A stretch of 38,439 nucleotides of DNA, from assembly GCA_900546265.1 (NCBI GenBank), contig URCA01000035.1:1-38439 (forward strand), written 5' to 3'. Each line of letters begins with the position of its first letter. Position 1 is the first letter of the stretch. The notes below the pieces were generated by a model. The model ran no database searches, was not told the origin of the DNA, and saw only the letters and a list, made by a program, of their open reading frames with translations. This stretch comes from an uncultured Oscillospiraceae bacterium (lineage in GTDB: Bacteria; Bacillota; Clostridia; Oscillospirales; Acutalibacteraceae). A program made the position numbers and the translations under genes. Of the stretch, positions 22,671-31,109 are shown piece by piece.

Positions 22671-23624
22671 ATGCGAAAAGGGAAAAAAATCACCATTTTG
22701 GGCGCCGGTAATGTGGGCGCCTCCATCGCGTATACCCTGACCATGGACGGTATGGCGTCCGAAATCGTTCTCATCGACATCAACGAGAAAAAGGCCCAGG
22801 GCGAGGCGGCCGACATCCTGCAGGGCACCCCGTTCAGCGCGCCGGTGAACATCCACGCCGGCGGTTATGAGGATGCGGTGAATTCCGATATCGTCATCGT
22901 CACCGTGGGCATGGCCCGCAAGCCGGGACAAACCCGAATCGATTTAGCCCAGGCCAATGTGGACATCGTCAAATCGGTGATGCCGCAGATTACTCGTTTC
23001 GCTCCTGACGCGGTGTATGTGGTGGTCAGCAACCCGGTGGACATCATCACCTACGCCATTCTGAAAACGACCCATCTGTCCGAAAGCCAGGTCGTTGGCT
23101 CGGGCACCATGCTGGATTCCGCCCGGCTGCGGTCCCGACTGGCCGCCCATGTGGGGCTTAACTCAAAGAACGTGCACGCCTATGTGTTCGGCGAGCATGG
23201 CGACACCTCCATGATCCCCTGGTCCCTGGCGACCATCGCGGGCATGGAAATGGACACCTACTGCTCGGTAATCTGCGACAAGCACAACCACTGCGGCAAG
23301 GAAGAGCTGCGGGAAATCGAGGACGACGTGCGCACGGCGGGGGCCAAGGTCATCGCGTTGAAGGGCGCGACCTACTACGCCATCGCCATGGCGGTGCGCC
23401 GTATCTGCGAGTGTATCATCCGGGATACCGACTCGGTGATGACAGTGTCCGCCATGATTCACAACCAGTACGGTATCAACGACGTCTGCCTCAGCCTGCC
23501 CTTCGTGGTGGGGGCGGCGGGCCTCAAGAGGGCCATCATCCCGCCGCTGACCGACGGGGAAAAGGCCATGCTGCATAAGAGCGCCGACGCGCTCAAGGAA
23601 GTTATCGCCCAGCTCAATATTTAA
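22671..23624 (+). CDS. ldh: L-lactate/malate dehydrogenase family protein (LDH-like)
   Basis: 317 residues, the usual length. NAD-binding GAGNVGAS at 11-18, Asp36 for the ribose, catalytic His176 (GEHGD), substrate Arg152 (LDSAR) and Arg89. The overall sequence, including KGATYYAIAM with Thr234 in the LDH-typical position, is LDH-like. However, the residue that distinguishes lactate from malate dehydrogenases (Gln102 in Bacillus LDH, GANQKPGETR) is Arg83 here (GMARKPGQTR), the malate dehydrogenase residue. The reaction could thus be pyruvate to lactate or oxaloacetate to malate. Downstream by 31 bases is malic enzyme, in the same operon. GGGAGAC precedes the ATG. NADH-responsive control by Rex is likely. 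Confidence 0.9.
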   Translation: MRKGKKITILGAGNVGASIAYTLTMDGMASEIVLIDINEKKAQGEAADILQGTPFSAPVNIHAGGYEDAVNSDIVIVTVGMARKPGQTRIDLAQANVDIVKSVMPQITRFAPDAVYVVVSNPVDIITYAILKTTHLSESQVVGSGTMLDSARLRSRLAAHVGLNSKNVHAYVFGEHGDTSMIPWSLATIAGMEMDTYCSVICDKHNHCGKEELREIEDDVRTAGAKVIALKGATYYAIAMAVRRICECIIRDTDSVMTVSAMIHNQYGINDVCLSLPFVVGAAGLKRAIIPPLTDGEKAMLHKSADALKEVIAQLNI

Positions 23625-23655
23625 CGAGATAGTATGGAAAGGATAGGATGACATT

Positions 23656-24828
23656 ATGGATTACGCTGCCGAATCGCTGAAACTGCACAAGGAATGGAAA
23701 GGCAAAATCGAGGTGGTCTGCCGCGCCCCCCTGAACACCCGGGACGACCTGTCCCTGGCCTATACCCCCGGCGTCGCCGAGCCCTGCCTCGCCATTCAAA
23801 AGGACGTGAATCTGAGCTATGACCTGACCCGTCGCTCCAACCTGGTGGCCGTGGTCACCGACGGCACCGCGGTACTGGGCCTGGGCGATATCGGCCCGGA
23901 GGCCGGCATGCCCGTTATGGAGGGTAAATGCGCCCTGTTCAAGGCTTTTGGCGACGTGGACGCGATTCCGCTGTGCGTGCGTTCCAAGAGTGTGGACGAT
24001 ATTGTGAACACCGTGCGCCTGCTGGCGGGCAGCTTCGGCGGCGTCAACCTGGAGGACATCTCCGCCCCCCGCTGCTTTGAAATCGAGCGGCGGCTCAAGG
24101 AATGCTGCGATATCCCGATTTTCCATGACGATCAGCACGGCACCGCAGTGGTGACCCTGGCCGCTATGCTTAACGCCCTCAAGCTTACCGGTAAGAAGAT
24201 CGAAGAGATCCGCGTGGTGACCAGCGGCGCGGGCGCGGCGGGCATCGCCATCATCCGCCTGCTCATCGCCATGGGCCTCAAGGACGTGGTTCTCTGCGAC
24301 CGGCAGGGCGCGATTTATAAGGGCCGGGAGGGCCTCAACGCCGAGAAGACGGAAATGGCCGAAATCACCAACCAGGAATGCCGTAAGGGTACTCTGGCCG
24401 AGGTGCTCAAGGGCGCCGATGTGTTCATCGGCGTGTCCGCCCCCGGCTGCGTGACTCCGGAAATGGTGAAGAGCATGGCCCCCAACCCCATCCTCTTCCC
24501 CATGGCCAACCCGGTGCCGGAAATCATGCCCGCCCTGGCGCTGGAAGCCGGCGCCGCGGTTGTCGGCACCGGCCGCAGCGACTTCCCCAACCAGATCAAC
24601 AACGTTCTAGCCTTCCCGGGCATCTTCCGGGGCGCTCTGGACGTGCGGGCCAGCGACATCAACGACGAGATGAAGATCGCGGCGGCGAAAGCCATCGCCG
24701 CGTTCGTCACCGACGATAAGCTGACCGCCGAGTACATCATCCCCAGCGCGCTGGATCGCAGCGTGGCGGCCGCCGTGGCCAAGGCGGTGGCCGAGGCCGC
24801 CCGGAAAACCGGCGTGGCCCGGATCTAA
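23656..24828 (+). CDS. NAD(P)-dependent malic enzyme
   Basis: 390 residues, the short bacterial form without a phosphotransacetylase tail. AYTPGVAEPCLAI is the malic N-terminal motif, TDGTAVLGLGDIGPEAGMPVMEGK binds malate, IPIFHDDQHGTAVV carries the metal-binding Asp residues, and SGAGAAGIAI near 190 binds the dinucleotide. It converts malate to pyruvate and CO2 with NAD(P)H, in the cytoplasm. Co-transcribed with the upstream dehydrogenase: together they could run malate to pyruvate to lactate, or cycle pyruvate, malate and oxaloacetate. AGGAT sites lie before ATG 23656. Terminator at 24842. Confidence 0.94.
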   Translation: MDYAAESLKLHKEWKGKIEVVCRAPLNTRDDLSLAYTPGVAEPCLAIQKDVNLSYDLTRRSNLVAVVTDGTAVLGLGDIGPEAGMPVMEGKCALFKAFGDVDAIPLCVRSKSVDDIVNTVRLLAGSFGGVNLEDISAPRCFEIERRLKECCDIPIFHDDQHGTAVVTLAAMLNALKLTGKKIEEIRVVTSGAGAAGIAIIRLLIAMGLKDVVLCDRQGAIYKGREGLNAEKTEMAEITNQECRKGTLAEVLKGADVFIGVSAPGCVTPEMVKSMAPNPILFPMANPVPEIMPALALEAGAAVVGTGRSDFPNQINNVLAFPGIFRGALDVRASDINDEMKIAAAKAIAAFVTDDKLTAEYIIPSALDRSVAAAVAKAVAEAARKTGVARI

Positions 24829-24841
24829 TTTGTTTGTCCCC

Positions 24842-24876
24842 AGCCCCGTGGAGCCTCGGCTCCACGGGGCTTTTTT
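24842..24876 (+). terminator. Terminator after malic enzyme
   Basis: AGCCCCGTGGAGC pairs with GCTCCACGGGGCT (13 pairs) with loop CTCG, then a T run. Confidence 0.93.
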
Positions 24877-24897
24877 CATGGAACTCCCCTCCCGCTC

Positions 24898-24927
24898 TGG
24901 ACATGGACAGGCCGCGCATGGTATACT
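24898..24927 (+). promoter_or_regulatory. Promoter of the DUF4190/lipoprotein/fucosidase cluster
   Basis: TGGACA (24898-24903), 18-base spacer, TATACT (24922-24927). In the leader CGCGGGGG/CCCCCGCG (24952-24970, loop ATG) forms a tight hairpin nine bases before the GAGGAGGAG ribosome site. Confidence 0.6.
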
Positions 24928-24990
24928 TCGAGCATAAGGCTCGGACAGGGCCGCGGGGGATGCCCCCGCGTCGATTTGAGGAGGAGTTTC

Positions 24991-25770
24991 ATGGGGCGGT
25001 ATGTGGCGGAATACACCATCGGGCAGCCGGATGATTTTATTCGGCTGGTCAGTGAGGATTATTTCCAGAAGGAAGGGTTCAAGCTGGTTCCCTATAAGGG
25101 AGAAATGCTGTGGAAAAAGGGGCGCGGGGTGCTGACCGCTCCCCAGTATATCAAGCTGGCCTACGGGCAGGGGATTGTGCACGTGGAGGCATTCATCCGC
25201 TGGACCATCCTGCCGGGTGTATACGTGGGCGAAATGGCGCTGGACAACGGGTTCGTGGGGGCCATTCCCAAAAGCATGCTGATGGACAAGGTAAACACCC
25301 TGCTGCGGCTGCTCAGCCAGCCGATGCCGGCCGCCGCGCCTGCGGGCGGCCCGATGCCTGCAGCGGCGCCGGGGGCTGGAGCCCCGCAGGCGGCTGTTCC
25401 CCAGCCTATGCCCGCGCCGGGAGCGCCGATCCCTGCCACGCCCCCCATGCCGGGCGCGTATCCGGGAGCGCCGGCTCCATATGCGGCGGCGCCCGCTTAC
25501 GCGGGCGGGCCGGTTCCGGTGGCGGTGCACAACCCCACCGGAAAGGCGACCATGGCCTTGGTGTTCGGCCTGCTGAGCGTCCTGGGGGCGGTGGCCTTCC
25601 CGGTGGGCATCGTGTTCTCCATCCTGGGAATAGTGAACAGCCGGACGGGGATGAAATCCACCGCCAAGGGCATGGCCGTGGCCGGTCTGGTGCTGAGCAT
25701 CCTGTTCCTGGTGGTCAGCCTGGTGGAATGCGCGGCGATGATCCTGCGGTTTTGGCTGAGCCTGATTTGA
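24991..25770 (+). CDS. DUF4190 domain membrane protein
   Basis: 259 residues. Residues 1 to about 105 are a soluble domain of unknown family (GRYVAEYTIGQPDDFIRLVSEDYFQKEGF), with KGEMLWKKG and RWTILPGVYVGEM strands. A long Pro/Ala/Gly linker follows (about 110-180), then a DUF4190 hairpin of two membrane helices: ATMALVFGLLSVLGAVAFPV and the second beginning KGMAVAGLVLSILFLVVSLV. The function of DUF4190 is unknown. ATG 24991 is preferred over the upstream frame because GAGGAGGAG precedes it. It is translated just ahead of the lipoprotein gene (14-base gap), suggesting the two act together at the membrane. Confidence 0.82.
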   Translation: MGRYVAEYTIGQPDDFIRLVSEDYFQKEGFKLVPYKGEMLWKKGRGVLTAPQYIKLAYGQGIVHVEAFIRWTILPGVYVGEMALDNGFVGAIPKSMLMDKVNTLLRLLSQPMPAAAPAGGPMPAAAPGAGAPQAAVPQPMPAPGAPIPATPPMPGAYPGAPAPYAAAPAYAGGPVPVAVHNPTGKATMALVFGLLSVLGAVAFPVGIVFSILGIVNSRTGMKSTAKGMAVAGLVLSILFLVVSLVECAAMILRFWLSLI

Positions 25771-25783
25771 GGAGGTTGGATTG

Positions 25784-26371
25784 ATGCGTGCTATGAACAT
25801 ACGGGCCACGGCGCTGGCGGTGGCTTTCCTGATGTCTTTGCCGCTGCTGGGCGGCTGCAACACCATTCTGCTGACGCGGGAGCTGGCCGCCAAGACGGAG
25901 GAAGGGAATACTCCGCAGACCGTCGCGACCCCCGACGGGCGGTATGAGGTGACTGTGACCGGCGGCTGGACCGAGGACAGCAAGCAGTTGGAGAATCCGC
26001 AGGCCCTTCGAGTAATCCATACGCGCAGGGACATGGTAGTCATCGTGCTGGCGGAGAGCAAGGAAGAGATCGGGCTGGACATAGGGATCGAGGAATATAT
26101 GGACGCGTCCCTGGAGGTCATGCAGGAGGATGCACAAGACGTTACCCATACCGCGGGCGTACCGGTGACAGTGGGCGGCATGCGAGGCTTATCTGCTGAA
26201 ATGCGGGAGGAAACCGACGATTTGGAGCTGATATACTGGCTTTATTTCCTGGAAAATGACGACGATTTCGTCCGGGTAGTCGGCTGGACGACGGCCGAAC
26301 GGGAAGCCGATAACCGGCAGGCCGTTCAGAACGTGATGCAGTCGGTGAAAACGGCGGAGCTCATCGGATAA
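25784..26371 (+). CDS. Lipoprotein of unknown function
   Basis: 195 residues. Lipoprotein signal peptide with lipobox LLGGC near residue 25. The mature part starts with a charged linker and continues as one domain: GRYEVTVTGGWTED, LRVIHTRRDMVVIVLAESKEEI, VTVGGMRGLSAEM and a C-terminal VRVVGWTTAEREADNRQ with NVMQSVK, the layout of PsbP/DUF-like lipoproteins that follow a stress or secretion signal in Firmicutes. No specific function can be given. GGAGG eight bases upstream. It is sandwiched between the DUF4190 gene and the fucosidase gene with gaps of 13 and 15 bases, in one transcript. Confidence 0.8.
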   Translation: MRAMNIRATALAVAFLMSLPLLGGCNTILLTRELAAKTEEGNTPQTVATPDGRYEVTVTGGWTEDSKQLENPQALRVIHTRRDMVVIVLAESKEEIGLDIGIEEYMDASLEVMQEDAQDVTHTAGVPVTVGGMRGLSAEMREETDDLELIYWLYFLENDDDFVRVVGWTTAEREADNRQAVQNVMQSVKTAELIG

Positions 26372-26386
26372 AAGGGGGATCGGCCG

Positions 26387-28546
26387 ATGAACAGGACGGA
26401 TCGGCTGCGGCTCTGGTACGAACGGGCAGCTTCCCGATGGGAGGAGACTCTGCCTATCGGCAACGGCAGCCTGGGGGCCATGATCTGGGGCGGCGCGCCC
26501 TGCGAGGTGCTGGGCCTCAACGAGGAAAGCCTGTGGTCCGGATGGCAGCGGGATCGGAACAATCCCGGCGCCCGCGCGCATCTGGAGGAGGTGCGCCGCC
26601 TGATCCGGGAGGAACGGTACGGCGAGGCGGAAGCGGTGGCCGAAGCCCATATGCTGGGGGAATACGGCGAGAGCTATCTGCCGCTGGGCAGCCTGCATCT
26701 GGCGTTCAAACACGGGCCGGCGACGGATTATATGCGGGAGCTTGATTTGGAGCAGGCGACGGCCCGGGTGGCCTATACGGCCGATGGCGCGACCTACGAG
26801 CGGGAGTATCTGGCGAGCTTCCCGGCCCGGGCGATACTTGTCCGGCTGACCTGTTCGCAGCCCCGGATGGCCCTGACCCTTTCGTTCGAATCGCCGCTGT
26901 CCTGCCGGACGCGGGCGGATGAGGACGGGCTGATCATCGAGGGGCAATGCCCCGAGCATGTGGATCCCCCTTATATTCCCGACAGGCCGGAGGCGGTCAT
27001 TCAGGGCGAGCGGGGCCGGCGTTTCTCCGCACGGGTGCGGGTGCTGTCCGGCGACGGGACGGTGCGCGCGCGGGACGGCCGCCTGTCCGTGGACGGTGCG
27101 TCTCGTCTCGTCCTGGCGGTGTCGGCGGTGCGGGAGCCGGAACTGCCCGCGGGCGCTTCGTATGAAACGCTGCGCGAAGCGCATATCCGGGATTACCGGG
27201 CCCTGTTCGACAGGGTGGAACTGTGGCTTGGGCCGCAGAAAGCTATGCCCACCGATCGGCGGCTGGCCGTCCTGCGGGAGGGCGGAGAGGATCCGGGGCT
27301 GTACGCGCTGTATTTCCAGTACGGCCGGTATCTGCTCATCGCCTCCTCCCGGCCCGGCGGCCTGCCCGCCAATCTGCAGGGGATCTGGTGCTGGGAGCTG
27401 CGGCCCCCTTGGAGCAGCAACTGGACCACCAATATCAACGCGCAGATGAACTATTGGCCTGCCCAAAGCTGCGGCCTGTCGGATTGCCTGTCCCCTTATG
27501 TGGGGCTGCTGAAACGGCTGTGCGAGCAGGGGCAAAAGACGGCGGCGGCGCACTACGGCTGCCGCGGCTTCGTCCATCACCACAACGCCGATGTCTGGGC
27601 CAACACCAATCCGGTGGGGATCCCCTACGGCGGCGCGGCGGGGCAGCCAGGCAGCGCGGAATGGGCGCTGTGGCCCATGGGCGGCGCCTGGATGGCGGCG
27701 GAGCTGTACAAACACTATGCCTATACGCTGGACGAGGCGTTCTTGCGGGAAACTGCGTATCCCTTGCTGCATGAGGCGGCGCGGTTCCTGGCCGACTGGC
27801 TGGTGGAGGTGGACGGCCGATACGAGACCTGTCCCTCCACGTCCCCCGAAAACCGGTTTATCGGGCCGGATGGGAGCGCCCATTGCTTGGCCATGTCCAC
27901 GGCCATGGATTTGGCCATTATCCGGGAGGTGTTCCGGGATTTCCGCCGTGCCTGCGAGGTGCTGCACATTGAGGACGGGCTGCTGGATGAGATAGACGAG
28001 CGGCTCGGGCGACTGGCCCCCTTTCAGGTGGGCAGCCGGGGGCAGCTGCTGGAATGGCACAGGGAGTTTGAAGAACGGGAACCGGGGCACCGGCACCTGT
28101 CCCATCTGTACGGCCTGTTCCCCTCCGATCTGTTCGCCGGGGATGCGCGGCTGACCGAGGCGTGCCGGGTGTCCCTGCGGGAGCGGCTGGCTCACGGCGG
28201 GGGACATACCGGCTGGAGCTGCGCCTGGATTATCAATCTGCTGGCGGTGCTGAAGGATGGGGAAGGGGCCTACGCCTATTTACGTACTCTGCTGACCCGA
28301 TCCAGCTACGACAATCTCTGGGACGCCCACCCGCCGTTTCAAATCGACGGAAATTTCGGCGGCACAGCGGGGATCGCCAATATGCTCGTGCAGGATCGGG
28401 GCGGCGAGGTGAAGCTGCTGCCCGCCCTGCCCGCCGCTTTTCCGCAAGGCTATGTCCGGGGGCTGCGGATTACCGGCCGCCGGGCGGTGGATATCCGCTG
28501 GGAAAACGGGACAATGACGGCGCATCGGATTTACACGGTGGATTGA
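26387..28546 (+). CDS. GH95 family alpha-L-fucosidase (or related glycosidase)
   Basis: 719 residues, no signal peptide, so it acts on oligosaccharides taken into the cell. The N-terminal GH95 beta-domain begins ASRWEETLPIGNGSLGAMIWGG, with LNEESLWSG nearby. The (alpha/alpha)6 catalytic domain includes the Asn-rich WTTNINAQMNYWPA (about 346-359), EWHREFEEREPGHRHLSHLYG with Glu556, and FQIDGNFGGTAGIANM with Asp654. These match the general acid, base and activating residues described in Bifidobacterium GH95 (Glu566, Asp766, Asn421/423). The enzyme inverts terminal alpha-1,2-linked fucose, possibly from host glycans; family members with galactosidase activity exist. Last large gene of the cluster. 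Confidence 0.9.
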   Translation: MNRTDRLRLWYERAASRWEETLPIGNGSLGAMIWGGAPCEVLGLNEESLWSGWQRDRNNPGARAHLEEVRRLIREERYGEAEAVAEAHMLGEYGESYLPLGSLHLAFKHGPATDYMRELDLEQATARVAYTADGATYEREYLASFPARAILVRLTCSQPRMALTLSFESPLSCRTRADEDGLIIEGQCPEHVDPPYIPDRPEAVIQGERGRRFSARVRVLSGDGTVRARDGRLSVDGASRLVLAVSAVREPELPAGASYETLREAHIRDYRALFDRVELWLGPQKAMPTDRRLAVLREGGEDPGLYALYFQYGRYLLIASSRPGGLPANLQGIWCWELRPPWSSNWTTNINAQMNYWPAQSCGLSDCLSPYVGLLKRLCEQGQKTAAAHYGCRGFVHHHNADVWANTNPVGIPYGGAAGQPGSAEWALWPMGGAWMAAELYKHYAYTLDEAFLRETAYPLLHEAARFLADWLVEVDGRYETCPSTSPENRFIGPDGSAHCLAMSTAMDLAIIREVFRDFRRACEVLHIEDGLLDEIDERLGRLAPFQVGSRGQLLEWHREFEEREPGHRHLSHLYGLFPSDLFAGDARLTEACRVSLRERLAHGGGHTGWSCAWIINLLAVLKDGEGAYAYLRTLLTRSSYDNLWDAHPPFQIDGNFGGTAGIANMLVQDRGGEVKLLPALPAAFPQGYVRGLRITGRRAVDIRWENGTMTAHRIYTVD

Positions 28547-28564
28547 ATTCGGAGAGAGATGGTC

Positions 28565-28726
28565 ATGGATTTCATCCGATCGGTTCTGCCGACGGCGGCG
28601 TTGCTCTTTCTATACGCCCTGATCCTGGCGGCTGTCTTCCGCTTCTTGGGAAACCGCCTCGTCAGCTCCTCCGTCTGTAAATTCCTATGGGAAAAGCTAT
28701 GCGGCCTCTTTCATAAAGCCCAGTAA
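28565..28726 (+). CDS. Small membrane peptide
   Basis: 53 residues, starting at ATG 28565 with GGAGAG eight bases before (an ATG at 28559 is also in frame). One membrane helix, VLPTAALLFLYALILAAVF (about 7-25), then a short basic and aromatic tail with two cysteines (VCKFLWEKLCGLF). It follows the fucosidase stop by 18 bases and its own stop codon forms part of a terminator stem. No family recognised; the position and the good ribosome site suggest it is real. Confidence 0.6.
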   Translation: MDFIRSVLPTAALLFLYALILAAVFRFLGNRLVSSSVCKFLWEKLCGLFHKAQ

Positions 28727-28768
28727 CAACCACGCGCCGAAGGAAGATTCCTTCGGCGCGTGGTTGTT
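28725..28768. terminator. Terminator between the fucosidase cluster and the two-component genes
   Basis: A perfect inverted repeat of 21 pairs between AACAACCACGCGCCGAAGGA and its complement, the tight turn being AAGATT; T residues follow on the plus strand. It overlaps the stop codon of the small membrane peptide and lies four bases before the end of the convergent histidine kinase gene. Confidence 0.9.
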
Positions 28769-28771
28769 GTT

Positions 28772-30277
28772 TTACCGCGATTCCAGCTCGATATAGAATT
28801 CCACCCCGTCGCCGTGGGCGCTGCGGCAGTTGTAAGCGCCGTAGGGCATGCCGTGGGCTTTCATGATGGCCGCCACCACCGACAAGCCGATGCCGGTGCC
28901 TCCGTAGGCGCGGGTGCGGGCCTTATCCACCTTGTAAAAGCTCTCCCAGACGCGGGGCAGATCCTCCTCGGGAATATGGCTGCCGGTGTTGAACACGGTG
29001 ACACGGACCCGGCCGTCCTCCTTGGGGATGATGCGGGCCTCCACCCGTCCCCCCTCGTTGACATGGTTGAGGGCGTTGGACAGGAAATTGGTCAGGACGT
29101 TTTCCATGAGGTAGTCGTCGGCCCAGACATATACCGGCCCAGACTCCGGCAGGATGGGAACGATGCCTTTTTGGGAAAAGCGGATGCTCATTTTGTTCAT
29201 CAGGTTGTCGAGCAACTCGGTGATGTCAAACCGCTCGATCACCAGCTGCTCTCCGCCGGCTTCCAGCTGCATGAGCATGGTCATCCGCTTGATAAGCTCC
29301 GACATCTTCTGTGCCTCGTCCTCGATGACCTCGCAGTAGTAGTCGCGGTTGGCCGCCCCGTCGGCGATGTCCTCCTTCAGGCCCTCGGCATAGGTGCTGA
29401 TGAGGGCGATTGGCGTTTTCAGCTCATGGGAGACATTGGAGATGAAGGCGCGGCGGGCCTCGTTCTGCTGGTTCTTTTGCTCGATGTCGTTCATCAGCTG
29501 GCGATTGGCGGTTTTCAGGTCGGAAATGGTGCGCTCCAGGGAGATGGACATGGAGTTGATGCTCGCCCCCAGATCGGCCAGTTCATCCCGGCCGCCGCCG
29601 GTGTACCGGTCCTGGAAGTCCAGGCGCGCCACGCTGCCCGCCACTCGGGACAACTCCCGGATGGGCCGGGTGAACCGGCGGGAAAAGAAAAAGACCAGGA
29701 GCAACGAGACCAGCAGGGTGACGGCACCCGAAATTAGCAGGAACTGGTTGGTGATGCCCACGCTTTCCTTGATACCCTCCACGGAGGTGCGCATCTCGAT
29801 GGGAAACCCGTTGCTCAAAGCGCCGGTCAGGGTGATAAAGCTGGTTTTCAGCTTGGTGTCCTGCACCACCGTCACCTCGCAGGAGCCGGGCAGGTAGGTC
29901 TTGGTGGGGCGGACGGGGATTGCCTGGGTGCCCTCCGCGCGGTAGCGGGCGATCAGCCGGCTGCCCGCCCAGATGGTGCTGGATATGCCGTCGTTGTTGG
30001 CCAGGCTGTCCAGCGTCAGGTCGATGATTTCCAAATTGGCGGTATAGTCCTGGGAAAAGAGGCTGTTGACCTCGGTGAAGGCCATCTGCACCGCGTCGGA
30101 TTTTTGCCGGCGGTAATAGCTTTCCAGCGCGAAATTGTTCAGCAGCCAGTTGACCCCTAGCAGCAGCGTGATGCACAGCAGGAACCAGCCCGCCAGCTTC
30201 CACACGATGGAATGGCGGGGAGGCAGCAGGGCCTGCAGGCTCTTTTCCGATAGGCGGTTGTGCGCAAGCTTGTCCAT
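28772..30277 (-). CDS. Sensor histidine kinase (HAMP-type)
   Basis: 501 residues. TM helix 1 about 24-48 and TM2 about 179-199 flank an extracellular sensor domain of about 130 residues with no known motif. HAMP about 200-252, then coiled linker, then HisKA with the phosphorylated His284 (NVSHELKTP). The ATPase domain has N-box Asn397/Asn401 (LTNFLSNALNHV), the NTG variant of the G1 box (VTVFNTGSHIP, about 426-436), and GTGIGL (G2). The kinase phosphorylates the response regulator encoded just upstream. The stimulus is unknown. It starts 12 bases after the regulator's stop, with a weak AAAGGGAC site, consistent with translation from the same transcript. Confidence 0.94.
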   Translation of the reverse strand: MDKLAHNRLSEKSLQALLPPRHSIVWKLAGWFLLCITLLLGVNWLLNNFALESYYRRQKSDAVQMAFTEVNSLFSQDYTANLEIIDLTLDSLANNDGISSTIWAGSRLIARYRAEGTQAIPVRPTKTYLPGSCEVTVVQDTKLKTSFITLTGALSNGFPIEMRTSVEGIKESVGITNQFLLISGAVTLLVSLLLVFFFSRRFTRPIRELSRVAGSVARLDFQDRYTGGGRDELADLGASINSMSISLERTISDLKTANRQLMNDIEQKNQQNEARRAFISNVSHELKTPIALISTYAEGLKEDIADGAANRDYYCEVIEDEAQKMSELIKRMTMLMQLEAGGEQLVIERFDITELLDNLMNKMSIRFSQKGIVPILPESGPVYVWADDYLMENVLTNFLSNALNHVNEGGRVEARIIPKEDGRVRVTVFNTGSHIPEEDLPRVWESFYKVDKARTRAYGGTGIGLSVVAAIMKAHGMPYGAYNCRSAHGDGVEFYIELESR

Positions 30278-30289
30278 AGGTCTGTCCCT

Positions 30290-30979
30290 TTATCCGGCGT
30301 CGGGCTCGAATTTGTACCCAATGCCCCGAATGGTTTTGATGCAGTCGCCGTGACGGCCCAGCTTGCTGCGCAGCTTTTTGACATGGGTGTCCACCGTGCG
30401 GGCGTCGCCGTAATAATCGTACCGCCAGACGCTGTCCAGAATTTTGTCCCGGGAGAGGGCGACCCCGCTGTTGGTCATCAGGTAGGTCAGCAGCTCGAAC
30501 TCAGTATAGGTCAGTTCCACCGGCTGGCCGTCCACCTTGACCTCGCGCCCCACCGGATCCACCAGCAGGCCGTCCACCACGGGGCGGGCCGCCGGCTCCT
30601 CGGGCGCGCCCCGGCGGAACACCGCCTCGATGCGGGCCAGCAAAATTTTCAGGCTGAAGGGCTTGGCGATGTATTCATCCACCCCCAAGGAAAAGCCCTG
30701 CAGCTCGTCGTCCTCCTCGGAACGGGCCGTGAGCATGATAATGGGCACCTGGGACTTGGAACGAATATGGCGGCAGACCTCCCAGCCGTCCATGCGGGGC
30801 ATCATGACGTCCAGCAGGACGAGGTCCGGACGCCCGGATTCAAACAGACTCAGCGCCTCCACGCCGTCCCCCGCCTCCAGGGTTTCATACCCCTTGATGT
30901 GCAGATAATCAGCGATGACGCGGCGCATGCGGATTTCATCGTCCGCGATAAGAATGGTTTTTGACGCAGTGTTTTCCAT
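30290..30979 (-). CDS. OmpR/PhoB family response regulator
   Basis: 229 residues. Receiver domain with phospho-acceptor Asp57 (LVLLDVMMPRMDG), acidic pocket Asp13/Asp14 (ADDE), Thr in IIMLTARSE and Lys in YIAKPFS. The C-terminal winged helix (about 130-225) binds DNA (TYTEFELLTYLMTNSGVALSRDKIL, ARTVDTHVKKLRSKL). AAGGGGCG is the ribosome site. It is the first gene of the pair. Three 11-base direct repeats at 31061-31093 sit upstream of its probable promoter, spaced as OmpR-family boxes. Confidence 0.94.
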   Translation of the reverse strand: MENTASKTILIADDEIRMRRVIADYLHIKGYETLEAGDGVEALSLFESGRPDLVLLDVMMPRMDGWEVCRHIRSKSQVPIIMLTARSEEDDELQGFSLGVDEYIAKPFSLKILLARIEAVFRRGAPEEPAARPVVDGLLVDPVGREVKVDGQPVELTYTEFELLTYLMTNSGVALSRDKILDSVWRYDYYGDARTVDTHVKKLRSKLGRHGDCIKTIRGIGYKFEPDAG

Positions 30980-31051
30980 AGCAAACGCCCCTTCATCTGA
31001 TCCGTCGGACCAACAGCCGGCAGCCGTCCGGTTTTATGGAGCCAACGGGAT

Positions 31052-31093
31052 ATAGTATGCGATATCCGTGTGATAACCGTGTGAATTTCCGCT
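31052..31093 (-). promoter_or_regulatory. Probable response-regulator boxes at the two-component promoter
   Basis: Plus-strand text GATATCCGTGT, GATAACCGTGT and GAATTTCCGCT occupy 31061-31093 as three direct repeats with an 11-base period. TACTAT on the minus strand (31057-31052) could be the -10 and there is no -35, typical of activator-dependent PhoB/OmpR promoters. The parsimonious reading is autoregulation by the adjacent regulator. Confidence 0.5.
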
Positions 31094-31109
31094 TGAAATT
31101 TTATGACGG

